This document shows positions 49,774 through 62,474 of a DNA stretch of 64,000 nucleotides, piece after piece. The position numbers were made by a program, and so were the translations under genes. A model generated the notes under the pieces. The model was given only the letters and a program-made list of their open reading frames with translations. It had not been told where the DNA came from and searched no databases. The stretch comes from Spisula solida. Its lineage: Eukaryota; Mollusca; Bivalvia; Venerida; Mactridae. Each line of letters begins with the position of its first letter. The first letter of the stretch is position 1. The stretch covers positions 5,766,001-5,830,000 of the forward strand of contig OX365948.1 of the NCBI GenBank assembly GCA_947247005.1, given 5' to 3'.

Positions 49774-49959
49774 TGCTAACGAGTGGTTTACCGCGGAATA
49801 TCAGTGAATTATATTCTGATAATTTCACTGGCGATAATTTAACTGGCGATACTTTCACTCAAACGGACTACATTCTGAAATCCCCGTGGAGCCTCCAATT
49901 TTTGTTTAAGCCTACAGAATATAATTCACTGATATTCCGCGGCAAACCACTCGTTAGCA
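49774..49959. mobile_element. MITE, 186 bp, TTAA target duplication
   Basis: Ends 49774-49817 and 49916-49959 are reverse complements over 44 bases with one mismatch, starting TGCTAACGAGTGG. TTAA flanks both (49770-49773 and 49960-49963), typical of piggyBac and Kolobok elements. The 98-codon frame 49671-49967 is an artefact. Confidence 0.75.
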
Positions 49960-50324
49960 TTAAATAAATGATCATAATCAAACATGAACCATACGGGGCA
50001 ATGAAATTCAATTAGTAGTTAAATTTTCACTCATGGCTACACCACTCGTGGCTACACCACTCGTGAAAATAATGCGTCAGTTGCTCACTCGATGAAATAA
50101 CATTCGAACACAAATATCCTCTATATAGATATCTTCTTTAAATAAAGATAAACTCTATTCTTCTTCTATTATTATTATTAATATTATCATCATTATTCAA
50201 ACCACAGAAATGCGTCTGACGCGATGAGAAACTACAACAAATTGAAGCGTGTCAGGAGGATATATTGCACTGGATGAAGGGAAAGTTTGTTTGTTAGTTT
50301 GTTCCAGAATGATATACTAGTACA

Positions 50325-50690
50325 GCCGATAATGGCATGGAGAAAGTTGGTGACGCTGTGATCAGACCATCATCGATGGTGAGAAACCTTGATGCCATTT
50401 TGGATTCACATTAGGACAAAGAAAACACGTAAACTCTGTATCTACGTCGTGTTACAGATCAAATATGTCTAATTGACATTTTCTTGCGTCAACAGTCAAA
50501 TATGCAAGAAAATGCTGGACAAACTACTACATAGTATTCTAAACATATGGCTACTGAGTCTTACGATCTGTAAGTTCAAGTCCCATCTGGAGCACTTAAG
50601 CTGTATGATGTAAGGAGTCCATCCAGATGACTACATGACGGTGGTTTGCCTAATGACATCGCCAATGTCAATGATAGTCGCCAAGGTGAT
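50325..50690 (+). pseudogene. Decayed LINE reverse transcriptase fragment
   Basis: Broken frames read GDAVIRPSSMVRNLDAILDSH, then KHVNSV, and later GLPNDIANV. These match the usual order in CR1/Jockey-type reverse transcriptases of a VRNLG.I.D block, HVNSV and a GLP block. Several stops and frameshifts intervene. A short run AAGTTCAAGTCCC near 50575 within it is weakly B-box-like. Confidence 0.5.
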
Positions 50691-53394
50691 ACTTACGCCC
50701 TAGATGGTGAGAAAGTCATTATAAAGAATATTTGTAAGCACTGACATAAAGGTACGCTGTCAGTATGATTCAAGTACGCACTTAACGATATTTGTTTCAA
50801 GGTTCGAATGTACTTAACTTTTAAATGAAAACACCCACATGGGCGATATTTAGTTAATTTTAGATTGAGGCATTTCTTGTTTTATGTAACCAATGTTTTA
50901 TTTCTTTATTATGACGCGATACCTCTTTGATATTGATAAAAATAGTCGTCGAATAACAAATGTAATGCACGGAAGTTTTTAGGTTCAAATGTCAAAGGTA
51001 TAAATCTTTAAGAAACTTTGATCTCTGTCACGTGTTAATGAGTTCACTAGTTACTGAACTTAGCCTTATAATAAGTGATATTTTGTCAAACCTGAGAAAG
51101 TTACGACTAATGTGTACAATGTGCGTCAAATGAAAGTAAACATCGATAGTACAATATTACATCATCGTATAAGAACCTTCAACATCTAAACAACAACCAC
51201 GGAATATTTAGAAAATTAATTCAGACGATGCAAGAAAATGCGACAACCTGTTTTAGTTGCATCCATCTAGTTATGGCATCTGCGTTTACAATGGTATGGT
51301 ATAGTATCACCTAGCTTTGATCTTTAGCAAATGGTTGAAACGTCAGAGATATTTGAGAATGTAAGCTACGGTGACGCTTGGAATGACGTCACGTGACGGC
51401 CTGCGTCACGCATCCATTACTTGAATAAAACTATGTTATAGGTGCATTCGGTCGGAGATATCCTACACTGAATAATGCTTATTTACTTTTGAACCTTGCT
51501 GACAAAACAAAATTGCTAGATGAAAAGTCCACGAATATATTGATCACCCCTCGTACATACGACGTTTATTGTTCATTTTGTTATAACGATAATTAATTGC
51601 ACAATTTGTTTGTAGTAGAGTTCAATATCTTCAGTGCCATTTATAGAAGTGACAAGGTAAAAGCCAATGTAACTGAAGTAGAGTCTACAAATACATATAC
51701 ATAAACGAAAAAGCAAAATCAGTTCAGTTTTCAGACGTCTACATTTTATCTACTCTATGTAATACAGCTGTAGAACGAGACTAAAAAAACTAACACAGCA
51801 TTATGGACCATGGTTTTCAAATCTAAAACATGTCAAATAGTTCCTGCGAGCAAATGATGTACCGACTTCATTTGACAGAGAATTGACAGGATCTTCGACC
51901 TTCCACCCGCATAATTCAACAGCTGATGTGTATACAATTAAGCACGAAAATCTCAAAATTGTGAGAGAAAAAATAAGCGCGATAGGCAGGTAGCTTTCAA
52001 ATTGGGAAAACTATATGCACGATAATTTGACATACGCAATTTATCATCAAATTGTTAAATAAGTTCATGTATAACAAACCAATTTTCAAGACACTTAATT
52101 GCATATTTATTATGACTCCCTTGATCCATATAATATTTATATGCTTATAAATAAAACCTCGTATCAGTTCATTAAAAGGTATTATCATAAGACATGTTTT
52201 CAGTGTTCAACAATATCAAATATCATAAACCAATTCCGATAATTCCATGACAATTGACTAGGGAGCGCTGCAGTCACCGGTTTAGTCTAGATCCATGGTC
52301 TCAATATTGCCTAGCGCTCACTGAAATTTCGGACAGTTCTGATTTCGTCGGTAAATAAACTATTGCAATGCGACAAAGACCGATGTTATCCGCACGGAAT
52401 AATGGAATTAGTCTGGTTCACGACATTCTTACAAAATGCATTTTTTTTGAAATCGTCAACCATCGAGAACAGGTAACGTGCCCCCATGGACTTTTTACTT
52501 TATGCTATCCAATGTACCTGCTCGCTCAAGGCTCGCAGGTAATAAAAAGGAGAATACGCGTTATACTAAGTATGTCATGCCAAACGCCAAAATATAAAAT
52601 ATTGAATTTACAATAGGGACATTTCAATGAGCTGTAGATAGAGTCCATTCTATTAACGTGGTACTCATTAAACTCATCGTGTGTTTTCAGTATGGTGTAC
52701 CAGAAGGAACATTTTACTTAACATGATAGAACGAGGGAAAACCGCGGGATATTGGTGAGCTTCAAGTAAACAATTTCGCACAATACAAAATACATTTAGC
52801 ATAACAAGTGTTAAAAACAATTCTGCAATATTTAAACATATCGATTTGTACCTTGAATTAAAAGCAATTTTAAATAATCAATGATAGGTAACAATGTTTA
52901 CGTTATCAGTACATGTATTTGATCATCCATTAGTTGAACAAATATGACACAAACTTTTCTTTCATCGTCGTACTTAAAAACAATACTTGATAAAGCTTTG
53001 TTTTACATCAATGAAATATAATAGTCAGTCATGTGGTTAACTGTATTTCTGATTATTGTATAAGACTTGTTAAATGGAGACAGGAATGTGAACAGCTACA
53101 TAAAAGCGATATAACATGTGATTCGATTAGCCAAATGGTCCATACAACATTTTTACATAGTCAATGAACATTTTCATGAAAGCCTTTTACCGTTTATCTA
53201 CGTTCGTATCTCATATAATATTACAAGACAAATTGTTGATGCAATGCATCAAAGTAGCCGCAATTTTGTGGTTTACATGGCATGAATACTGTTATATCAA
53301 GCAACGCTGTTATAAATTATTCTAAACAACTGAATTATCTAATGTTTCATTCAGATAGAATCAAATTGAGCGGGAAATATTCCAATATACACAG
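50691..53394. other. AT-rich, no supported gene
   Basis: Frames at 51997-52188 (minus) and 52368-52616 (plus) have no motifs, signal peptides or splice support. No arrays seen. Confidence 0.5.
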
Positions 53395-54178
53395 GTATTT
53401 GACATTATATACTGGGTTTTTCTATGATTTGACCTTATGACCTCATTTTTGACCCTAGTTGACCCAATATCTAACTTGACCTAGCTTTTGTTAGGTCGAT
53501 CATTGTTACCAAGTTTCATCGAGATCAAGTCAAAATTGTGACATCTAGTGACACAAGCTTTTTCTATGATTGACATTGTGACATAGTTTTTGACCCAAGA
53601 TGACCCGACTTGACCTAGATTTTGTTGAGATGATCATTGTGACCAAGTTTCATAAAGATTAGACCAAAATTGTGACCTCTAGTGACTATACAAGGTTTTT
53701 CTATGATTTGACCTTTTGATCAGTTTTTGACCCCAGATGACTCAGTATCGAACTTGACTTAGATTTTGTTGACATGATCATAGTGACCAAGTTTCATAAA
53801 GATTAGACCAAAATTGTGACCTCTATTGACTACACAAGGTTTTTCTATGATTTGACCTTTTGACCTAGTTTTTGACCCCAGATGGCCCAATATCGAACTT
53901 CACCTAGATTTTGTTGACGTGATCATTGTGATCAAGATTCATAAAAATTAGGTCAAAATTGTGACCTCAAGTGACTACACAAGGTTTTCTATGATTTGAT
54001 CTAGTGACATAGTTTTTGACCCCAGATGACCCAATATCGAACTTGACCTACATTCTGTTGAGATGATCATTGTGACCAAGTTTCATAAAGATTAGTCAAA
54101 AATTGTTGACGGAGGACGGATGGACGAAGAGTGATCACAAAAGCTCACTCTGTCACTTTGTGACAGGTGAGCTTAAAA
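53395..54178 (+). repeat. Tandem array, about 145-bp unit, about 5 copies
   Basis: The unit holds TTTTTCTATGATTTGACC, GTTTTTGACCCCAGATGACC, CAATATCGAACTTGACCTAG, ATTTTGTTGAGATGATCATT and GACCAAGTTTCATAAAGATT. The right end CAGGTGAGCTTAAAA marks the boundary and is shared with 44701-44895. I believe this core is widespread in bivalves, from general familiarity only. Confidence 0.8.
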
Positions 54179-54529
54179 TGTAAGTACATGTAGCATGCAA
54201 CCCTCGCATATATACAATTACAAGCACATTATAAATCACTAAAACATTATTATGTGACCATTCTAAATAGCTTACTGGCATTGGAAACTAGTCATCATTC
54301 CTTTGACCAATTGGATGTGCAGTGTTGCAAAGTCACCAGATTATTTACATAACTCAAAATAAATTTAAAGTACTTGATAGTTCCACATATTTATTGGATT
54401 AAAGTAAAAGTAGAATACAATGAATCGGTAAAACCGAATTATGCTTCCCGAAGCAAGTGCTTGTCCCAAAATTGGAAATAACATATTACAGATACAGGTA
54501 AAAAAAGAAAATAATGTAGAATTATGGTT

Positions 54530-55090
54530 CTTTGACACCGCACTTTCTCTACCATTATGTGAAATTTCAATCAAATGCCATCAATACTGTTCAAGTTAGG
54601 GACCTGCCAAGCATTGATTTGTATGAAAAAGGGAGATAATTAAATAACAATAACGGTACAGTTATGTTTTTGTGGCACTGCACTTCTTCTCAATGAGATT
54701 AATTCACATATAAAGTTTCAAATCAATACCTCCCATAATGAAGGAGTTATGACCTGGACAAGAAGTAAGTATAAAAGTACAAAAGGCCATAACTCCAAAA
54801 ATTTACAATAAAGAGTTATGTTTCTTGTGCACCGCACTTCCTCTCAATGAGATCTATTCACATATCAAATTTCAAATTGACATCTCTAATACTGTATGAG
54901 TTATGGCCCAGACAAGAATTAAGTATAAAAAATTACAAAGGGAAATAACTCATGAAAAAATATCATCAATGTAGGGTTATGGTTCTTGTGCACTGCACTT
55001 CCCCTCAATGAGGTCTATTCACCTATGAAGTTTCAAATTGATATCTTTAACACTGTATAAGTTATGGCCCGGACAAAAATTAAGTATGTT
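54530..55090 (+). repeat. Tandem array, about 150-165-bp unit, about 3.5 copies
   Basis: GTTATGGTTCTTGTGCACTG, CACTTCCTCTCAATGAGATC, TTTCAAATTGATATCT and GAGTTATGGCCCGGACAA recur from about 54538 to 55080. Non-coding. Confidence 0.7.
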
Positions 55091-55779
55091 TGACCGCGTT
55101 TTAAACAAGTCTATTTATAGTACAGAATTTATGAATAGACAAATTCCGGCGACTAAACATTTATTTTTATCAAATTGATGTATAAATTTCAGCAATTCAT
55201 TTTCTTTTCATAATCTATAATTGATAAATAAGAAAATTTATATAAACTCTATATTATTGTTTTCATGCGAAAACGTCAGCATCATTGGTAAACGAATACA
55301 ACTAGCGATACAACTAGCGATCAGTTCAGTAGTAAAAAAATAGACACCTCAGCTAGTCTACGCTAAAAGGGATCAGTAATTAAATTATTAAAACGGAAAC
55401 ATTTTTTATTTTAATAACGAACATTATCCATCCAAAAAATGTCATTTATGGTGGGATCAATAAGAATTTAAATGTGTTTGTATAGGTATCAATTGATAGC
55501 TTTAATATCCACGCAAACAAATTTATTCATTTTAATAACTATCAGTAACTTTCACGTCCAGGGGAGAAATTTGATTTGTACTACATAAGATAGCAAGGGC
55601 GGCTATCAATAAGTAAGCATTGAATGTAATGGGAAACGGATTTTGCCGAATTATGAAACTTATGTATAGAAATGACGCAGTTCAAACAGTGTTGATAGTT
55701 TATGTACATATACTAGGGGTGATCGCCAAGTTCATATAAGTCGCTTATAAAATATTTATTATTCATTTTTAGTGAAATA

Positions 55780-56079
55780 TTGATGAAACTTCACTATCAA
55801 GACGACCAACTTGATTGCGATCGAATAATAGAACTGAATAATAATTCGTCAACGTTTGCAACAATTAACGGAACCCTCGGCAACGCCACAACACCAGGTT
55901 GCCGCACACCAAAATTGGTATTTTTTTCATTTTTAATTGTCCTGAACTTGACAATGACATTTTCAAAGTCTTCTAAATGGCTAAAATTCACGCAATTATA
56001 TCACATCAAACGTCAACATGGGGTCATTTCAATAAAATATAATGTTGTTACTACATCTCCTATCAAATTAGCACTGTGA
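55780..56079 (+). CDS. Possible small exon with N-glycosylation sites and one hydrophobic segment
   Basis: The 99-codon frame begins MMKLHYQDDQ, has three N-glycosylation sequons (NNSS, NGT, NAT), then KLVFFSFLIVLNLTMTF, which could be a membrane segment. An acceptor-like ATTCATTTTTAG lies shortly upstream. That layout is reminiscent of a first exon of a membrane receptor, but there is no conserved motif and no downstream exon seen. Mostly a flag, not a confident gene. Confidence 0.15.
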   Translation: MMKLHYQDDQLDCDRIIELNNNSSTFATINGTLGNATTPGCRTPKLVFFSFLIVLNLTMTFSKSSKWLKFTQLYHIKRQHGVISIKYNVVTTSPIKLAL

Positions 56080-56547
56080 TCATCTGGTCAATGAAACGGA
56101 AACAGCATCATGACGTCGACGGATGGCATTGAATTGAGTAAGGCGCATTATCAGAATGTTGCGTCGGAATGTGAAAAACACTGACTTAAACCAATGAAAT
56201 AATGAAAATATGCGAGGATTGAAAGCGTATAGTCCAGCAATGACCTATAATTGACACAGTCGATTAAAAGTACACAGAATGTATATTGAATACAACAAAA
56301 GAGAAAGGTGGCCACCGACAGTGATTCCGTATGTACGTGAAAAGTGAGGGGAATCATCCGAGAAGACAGACGTTCAGCCTTTAGACAGATTGTCAGCGAG
56401 CTCGATGGTTCTCCTTCATCTTGAATCAACTATATATGAGATCTGTACGAAAGAGATAGGCATGTTGAAAATCAGACGTTCGTAGCCTTGTGTGGTGATT
56501 ATGAGGGGAAATGCTCCACACATTGGACCTAAATTGCGTTTGACGCA

Positions 56548-56642
56548 CTGGCACTCGACCAGAGAAACAATTATATAAATTGCCGTCGTCTCTAACATAG
56601 GCCACGGTAATTTATAAATATGTTTCTCTTGTCGAGTGCCAG
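56548..56642. mobile_element. Short inverted-repeat element, 95 bp
   Basis: CTGGCACTCGACCAGAGAAA at 56548 pairs with TTTCTCTTGTCGAGTGCCAG ending at 56642. Symmetry continues inward with TATAAATTGCCGT against ACGGTAATTTATA. A tiny MITE or hairpin; no target duplication recognised. Confidence 0.5.
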
Positions 56643-57213
56643 CGGTTTGACGTCATGTGACGTCGTATAGTTTTCTTGTGTGCGGCGTGCTATGCATAGT
56701 GACTGATTAGGAATCGACGTAACTATGTTACTGTTTGGTGTATTTGTATAATTTTTATAAGACAGTATGACAATGTATAGAAGATTGTGATAGTATTATA
56801 TATTATTCGTGATGAGCAATAACACACGATTCACAACATAATCATACGAACATCCCGATCAACCGACGTACAATATAACGTCACCCTCACATTACCCTTA
56901 CTACATAGTACTAAGTCACCGATAATAAAACATCTCGATAAGGAAAATAAGTCTTGAAGTATATGAAGGTGGTACCGAAGCAACAATAAAAGTTCAACAA
57001 AAAATCCATATACGCATTTCAACTGGCGCACACAGTGAACTGACTAGTATACCCAAACACTCACTACAATATGCGTACACATAGCAAAATGATTACTTTT
57101 AAACACAATTCATTTATGATGAACTTCCGCGTTTTGAACGTTAACAGTTTTTAATGGCGTTATAGATTATCTTTTGATATTCACAGTCTGTACAGCTAAT
57201 TAAATGAATTATG
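56643..57213. other. Downstream flank of the mucin-like gene
   Basis: AT-rich, no second gene. No canonical AATAAA lies close to the stop of the minus-strand gene; a CATAAA variant occurs about 100 bases beyond it. Confidence 0.4.
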
Positions 57214-58992
57214 TTAATTGTTGCTTGGTTCAGTTGTTTGTGTCGATGCGGTGTCCTCACGTTTATCGCATGTGAAACCGTAAAATCCAGGAGGACATTT
57301 GCACATAAATCCCGTGCATTCGCTCACACACGTGCCGCCGTTCATGCATATGTCAGCAAAATGGGAACAAGATGATTTATGACATGTTGTACTTCCGGTT
57401 GTTATTACCGTGGTACTAGTCTCAGAGGTGACTGTTGTAGAATCATTTGTTACGGTAGATGTCTCGTTCTGATCGGTCGTTGTTGTCGTCATGTTCGGAA
57501 GTGACGTAGTGGTAAACGATATTTGTGATTCCGTGGTGTCGTCTGGTAAGTTTTCTAACGACGTTTGTTCTGTAGATACTGTCGTTGATCCAGTATTTGC
57601 GGCGTCTGTTTGATTATCAGTGGAATAAGAAGTCGTTGTTATACTGACGTCATCATTTGTGGTTTGCATACTGACGTCATCATTTGTGGTTTGCATACTG
57701 ACTACGTCTGGTTCCGTCACACTTGTTGTTATGTTACTTATATCCATAGTTGCGTTGTTGTCTGTTGTCGTAGTGTTATTACCAGTTGAAGAAGTATTTT
57801 CGAGGTCAGACAAAGTGACGTTAGGTTGGTATGACGTATGCGCTGACGTCATAGCAGTCGTAGTAAACATGACCTCTGTTGTGTTAATAATGTCAGAAAC
57901 ATTGGTATTTTGACTAGATGTAATGACCGAAACAGTTGTATTTGCGAGTGTTGCAATACCTAAATCGGAAGTATCATTGCTGACATCCGTAGTTAAAGCG
58001 GAAGTCGCTGTAGCGTCTGTGGAGCTTGGTGACATTTCAACAGAAGTAGTGGATGTCGTTGTACTAGTACTAATCGTAGTCAATTCAGGCGTGGTAGTCA
58101 GTGTGTTGGTTGTTTGCGACGTGGTGTAAGTTGGTGACTGAGTTGAAATGCTGGTCATAGAATTAATAATATGCTGGTCAGTTGTATGGGGTGAGCTTGA
58201 ATTTGGATTGCTCACACTGGTAGTCGACAACGTGTTCTCACTTTTGTGTGGGTGTGTCGTAAGTTCGTTCACTGCGGCTCCAAATAGATTTGGTTTATAC
58301 CTCATGTCTTGCTCTGATGGGATACTTGTTGTAAATCTTTTAAAGATAACTCCGATTCTAGGGTTACGTGTCGTTTGTGTTGTTATCTGTTGGTTTATGA
58401 ATACACGATTGGGAGGCTTTGAAGTGGTCGAATGTTCCAAAACTGCATGTAATATAGCATGATAAGTTTTTGCCGTATGAGAGAAAGGGTTATTTTTCTC
58501 TTTTTTCCGTTGATCGTTTTTATCTGCAAATCTTCCAAATTGAGTGCTACCATGAAAATTATTAAATTCCAGCATTGATTTCTGGTGACTATTTGTCGGA
58601 ACACCAAACTTTCTGCTGAAGTAAGGTTTCGCTACACCCGTTTGTCCGCTAGTTGCACCTAATAACATCATTCGTTTCATAAAATCTAAGGTCTCGTGTG
58701 GTCCCTTTGGTACACCCGACGACGAGGGTGTAGTTGTATGTCGATGATTATTAAGGGGTCTCTGTTTAGCATCACGTAACAATACTTTCAAGTAGGGATC
58801 CAGTAGATGATTGCTTTGCCTTCTAGGTCCAAACAAGTGTCGAGTTTCCATTATATTCTTAGGTTGTGTAGATCTCGACTTGCCATTCCGGAAAAACGAC
58901 ATTAAAATATCCGATTTTATTTCCGACACTCCAAATTCTTGTAAAACACATATAAACAGTAACTGTGACACGAATATGCGTACCCTCGTCAT
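57214..58992 (-). CDS. Secreted mucin-like protein with C-terminal EGF-like module
   Basis: 592 residues, no intron within the frame. I place the start at the ATG 58992-58990, because it opens a signal peptide (MTRVRIFVSQLLFICVL); the frame extends 38 codons further upstream only without an ATG. Residues about 30-260 are basic and His/Asn/Arg-containing. About 260-535 are Ser/Thr-rich with many NxS/T sequons, suiting dense O- and N-glycosylation. Residues 537-575 form an EGF-like module with eight cysteines (C537, C542, C549, C555, C559, C564, C566, C575), the six of EGF plus an extra pair, ending CPPGFYGFTC. No membrane segment follows, so it is probably a secreted mucus, matrix or adhesive glycoprotein. 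A nine-codon unit (MQTTNDDVS) is duplicated near 57640-57700. An upstream non-coding exon cannot be excluded. Confidence 0.8.
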   Translation of the reverse strand: MTRVRIFVSQLLFICVLQEFGVSEIKSDILMSFFRNGKSRSTQPKNIMETRHLFGPRRQSNHLLDPYLKVLLRDAKQRPLNNHRHTTTPSSSGVPKGPHETLDFMKRMMLLGATSGQTGVAKPYFSRKFGVPTNSHQKSMLEFNNFHGSTQFGRFADKNDQRKKEKNNPFSHTAKTYHAILHAVLEHSTTSKPPNRVFINQQITTQTTRNPRIGVIFKRFTTSIPSEQDMRYKPNLFGAAVNELTTHPHKSENTLSTTSVSNPNSSSPHTTDQHIINSMTSISTQSPTYTTSQTTNTLTTTPELTTISTSTTTSTTSVEMSPSSTDATATSALTTDVSNDTSDLGIATLANTTVSVITSSQNTNVSDIINTTEVMFTTTAMTSAHTSYQPNVTLSDLENTSSTGNNTTTTDNNATMDISNITTSVTEPDVVSMQTTNDDVSMQTTNDDVSITTTSYSTDNQTDAANTGSTTVSTEQTSLENLPDDTTESQISFTTTSLPNMTTTTTDQNETSTVTNDSTTVTSETSTTVITTGSTTCHKSSCSHFADICMNGGTCVSECTGFMCKCPPGFYGFTCDKREDTASTQTTEPSNN

Positions 58993-59188
58993 CTTCAGAA
59001 ATACTGTATGCAATGCAATTAATTTACAAGACAACACACAACATCTACAAGGCGTACTCGAACTTACTGTAAATATACGCAAATAAACTGCGTGATGAGT
59101 AAACAATTCATTTCATCACGAAAACTATAACAAAAACGCATTTGCAATACCTATTTTTTGTACACGTCGTGATATTTACATTCTTACA

Positions 59189-59195
59189 TTTTATA
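59189..59195 (-). promoter_or_regulatory. Possible TATA box of the mucin-like gene
   Basis: TATAAAA on the minus strand about 200 bases upstream of the ATG. In AT-rich DNA this is weak; no initiator was identified. Confidence 0.2.
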
Positions 59196-59569
59196 TCATT
59201 TACAACATGACACTAAGATAGTATGAAGACATTAATTTCGCAAGCCTTTGAAACATTCATATTTCATAGTTTAACATTATGGTCGTAATTGGTATAGCAC
59301 TTACACAAAAATCTCCTTATTTTGTTAGACTATGTTTCCAATAAGCGAGCATGAACAAAACGATTTTATTTCTGATTTACTAAGATGAATCTGTAGGTCA
59401 GCAACGGACAAGTAGTTTTTAGACTATTTTTACCGGCTAAGCATGTATTGTGCGCTTCTCTAATTATTTGCCAAATTTTATACAGTAAGTTATAACGAAA
59501 TTGTAGGTATGCATTAGGTAATTATTTAATAACATACCACGATTAGCAAGTGTACCTTATTTTTTAATA

Positions 59570-59660
59570 CATGATAGATAGATAGTTTATTTCAAATTTC
59601 AGTAAGCCATAGGCCCATGTGAACATACAAATAACACAATACAATTTTCATATGACAGTA
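59570..59660 (-). mobile_element. LINE 3' end with (CTAT)n tail
   Basis: On the minus strand a GGGCCTATGGCTTACTGAAA segment is followed by GAAATAAACTATCTATCTATC. The arrangement (GGCC block, AATAAA, tetranucleotide tail) parallels the LINE ends at 5654-5768 and 61430-61996, but the tail and sequence differ, so it is another family. The 5' extent is unknown. Confidence 0.5.
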
Positions 59661-60805
59661 GCAAGTGGCAAAAGGTAAGTATGCAGTCGGTTTAAATAAT
59701 GATGTATGTATTATAAACAAGAAACACAAGAAAAACAAAAACAAAGTGTTATCATAGAAAAGTGGACAGGTCAGTTTCTGGCGGAGAAGGTGTATATTAT
59801 ATTGATAGTACTACATACATCATCAAAACAAATCTAATCATTTATCAATCATTTTAAGCTAAACAATAAACGAACAGAGAACATACAAAAAACCAAAAAG
59901 CAACAAAAACATATATTTACACGTATAAATCAAGTATACACCACGTATACAAATATATGTAATCTAGATTTTAAAAAGGGATACTTTAGCAATATTGTGC
60001 TGAAATGTTATAATATGTATGTTATCTCATGAAAAGTTAACAAGTCCTCGTGTGCGTCGAGATCTTGCATAACAGACAATGAGCTAATCAAGTCATCATT
60101 ATTATTATTTTAAATAAGGATTTCCATTATACGGTTTATCTTGCCGAAACGAAACACAAGACAAACTTAATGGTGTGTGCCATATATTTATATTATGGTG
60201 GTTTAATGTTTTATTATGTACAGTAAATATATACATGTAAATGTAAATATTGAAAAGCTCTAGTGAGGATAATTACTATTTGTCTAATACATGTACAATC
60301 TTTTTAGATTGACCATTCATGTTCAATATTGTTGTAAACTATGAGTGTTATTTGTATAACTGTTTATGTACATGTAATGGATTAGACAATAAACAATGAA
60401 ACTATAAGTATAAAGATGTTTGTGAGAAGACGCCTTTGAACTGCAGACCGCTCACATACAAATTACTTCCAAGATTTCACAGGGTGCTGCAAACAATTGC
60501 ACAGCTATTGACATAAACTATATTAACTGAGGTTTAAGTAACAGACTATCTTTTTGTTAACAGTTCATATACATGTAATTATTCCTAAAGTATGTTTTAT
60601 CAAAACCATGTCGTGTATATCTGTGTCGCTCCATAAATTGAAGGCATTGATACATATAATATGACCGCCATTTATCTATATAAATAACTTAGATCATTCA
60701 ATCCGGGTGTTTATGTTATATGTATATTATACCTTTACTTGCTCATGTATATACATATCAAATCTGTAATTTGTTAACATAGAATTTATAGATATATTTA
60801 TGTTG
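59661..60805. other. AT-rich, nothing firm
   Basis: Ends near 60385-60400 with AATAAACAATGAAACTATAAG, which may be another LINE 3' end, but no tail or RT supports this. Confidence 0.4.
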
Positions 60806-61383
60806 CATACCATACCATACCATACCATACCATACCATACCATACCATACCATACCATACCATACCATACCATACCATACCATACCATACCATACCATAC
60901 CATACCATACCATACCATACCATACCATACCATACCATACCATACCATACCATACCATACCATACCATACCATACCATACCATACCATACCATACCATAC
61001 CATACCATACCATACCATACCATACCATACCATACCATACCATACCATACCATACCATACCATACCATACCATACCATACCATACCATACCATACCATAC
61101 CATACCATACCATACCATACCATACCATACCATACCATACCATACCATACCATACCATACCATACCATACCATACCATACCATACCATACCATACCATAC
61201 CATACCATACCATACCATACCATACCATACCATACCATACCATACCATACCATACCATACCATACCATACCATACCATACCATACCATACCATACCATAC
61301 CATACCATACCATACCATACCATACCATACCATACCATACCATACCATACCATACCATACCATACCATACCATACCATACCAT
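60806..61383 (+). repeat. Pentanucleotide (CATAC)115 tract
   Basis: Uninterrupted from 60806 to 61380 (575 bases, 115 units). Because 5 is not a multiple of 3 all frames on both strands are open, giving spurious 200-residue proteins of MVWYG or YHTIP repeats; none is a gene. Confidence 0.98.
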
Positions 61384-61996
<613 letters not shown>

Positions 61997-62275
61997 TGAC
62001 ATGACCACATATCTTCGTCACCTTTAACAAACTAACGGAGAAGTTCATACATGTAATACCAAACCTAATTATTTTGTTTGTAACTTGATATATTTATTTA
62101 TTTAGTATCTACAATACCCCGGGCTAACTTTCGTGAGCTAAATATTAGCACCGTCATGTTTATTTTATTGTATAGCAATATAATGCTGTCAATATGCCAA
62201 CGTCTTAGTACGAGATACAATTTGGTAGACTATTATATGACAATCTTCTAATTATGGAGTAAACTACGGGTCAAT

Positions 62276-62340
62276 TACTAAAGAATTTGCATTGATAAAA
62301 TCATAATTACATTGTCCTTATCAATGCAAATTCTTTAGTA
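62276..62340. repeat. Perfect 22-bp inverted repeat
   Basis: TACTAAAGAATTTGCATTGA.. (62276-62297) and its exact reverse complement (62319-62340) with a 21-base loop. Possibly a MITE remnant. Confidence 0.7.
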
Positions 62341-62474
62341 CACGCATACACCGCCACGTTTTAAAGTTCTTTTTTAAAAGTTTTACCGGTAGATTATGCC
62401 ACCGTTAATAGTACAGTCTCGCAGTCCTGTGATAACTCAATATATCAACTATAGCCAAATATTCCCCGTGATAT

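Noticed and set aside
57659..58462. Plus-strand valine-rich frames opposite the mucin gene
   Set aside because: Val-rich frames are the mirror of Thr codons on the coding strand.
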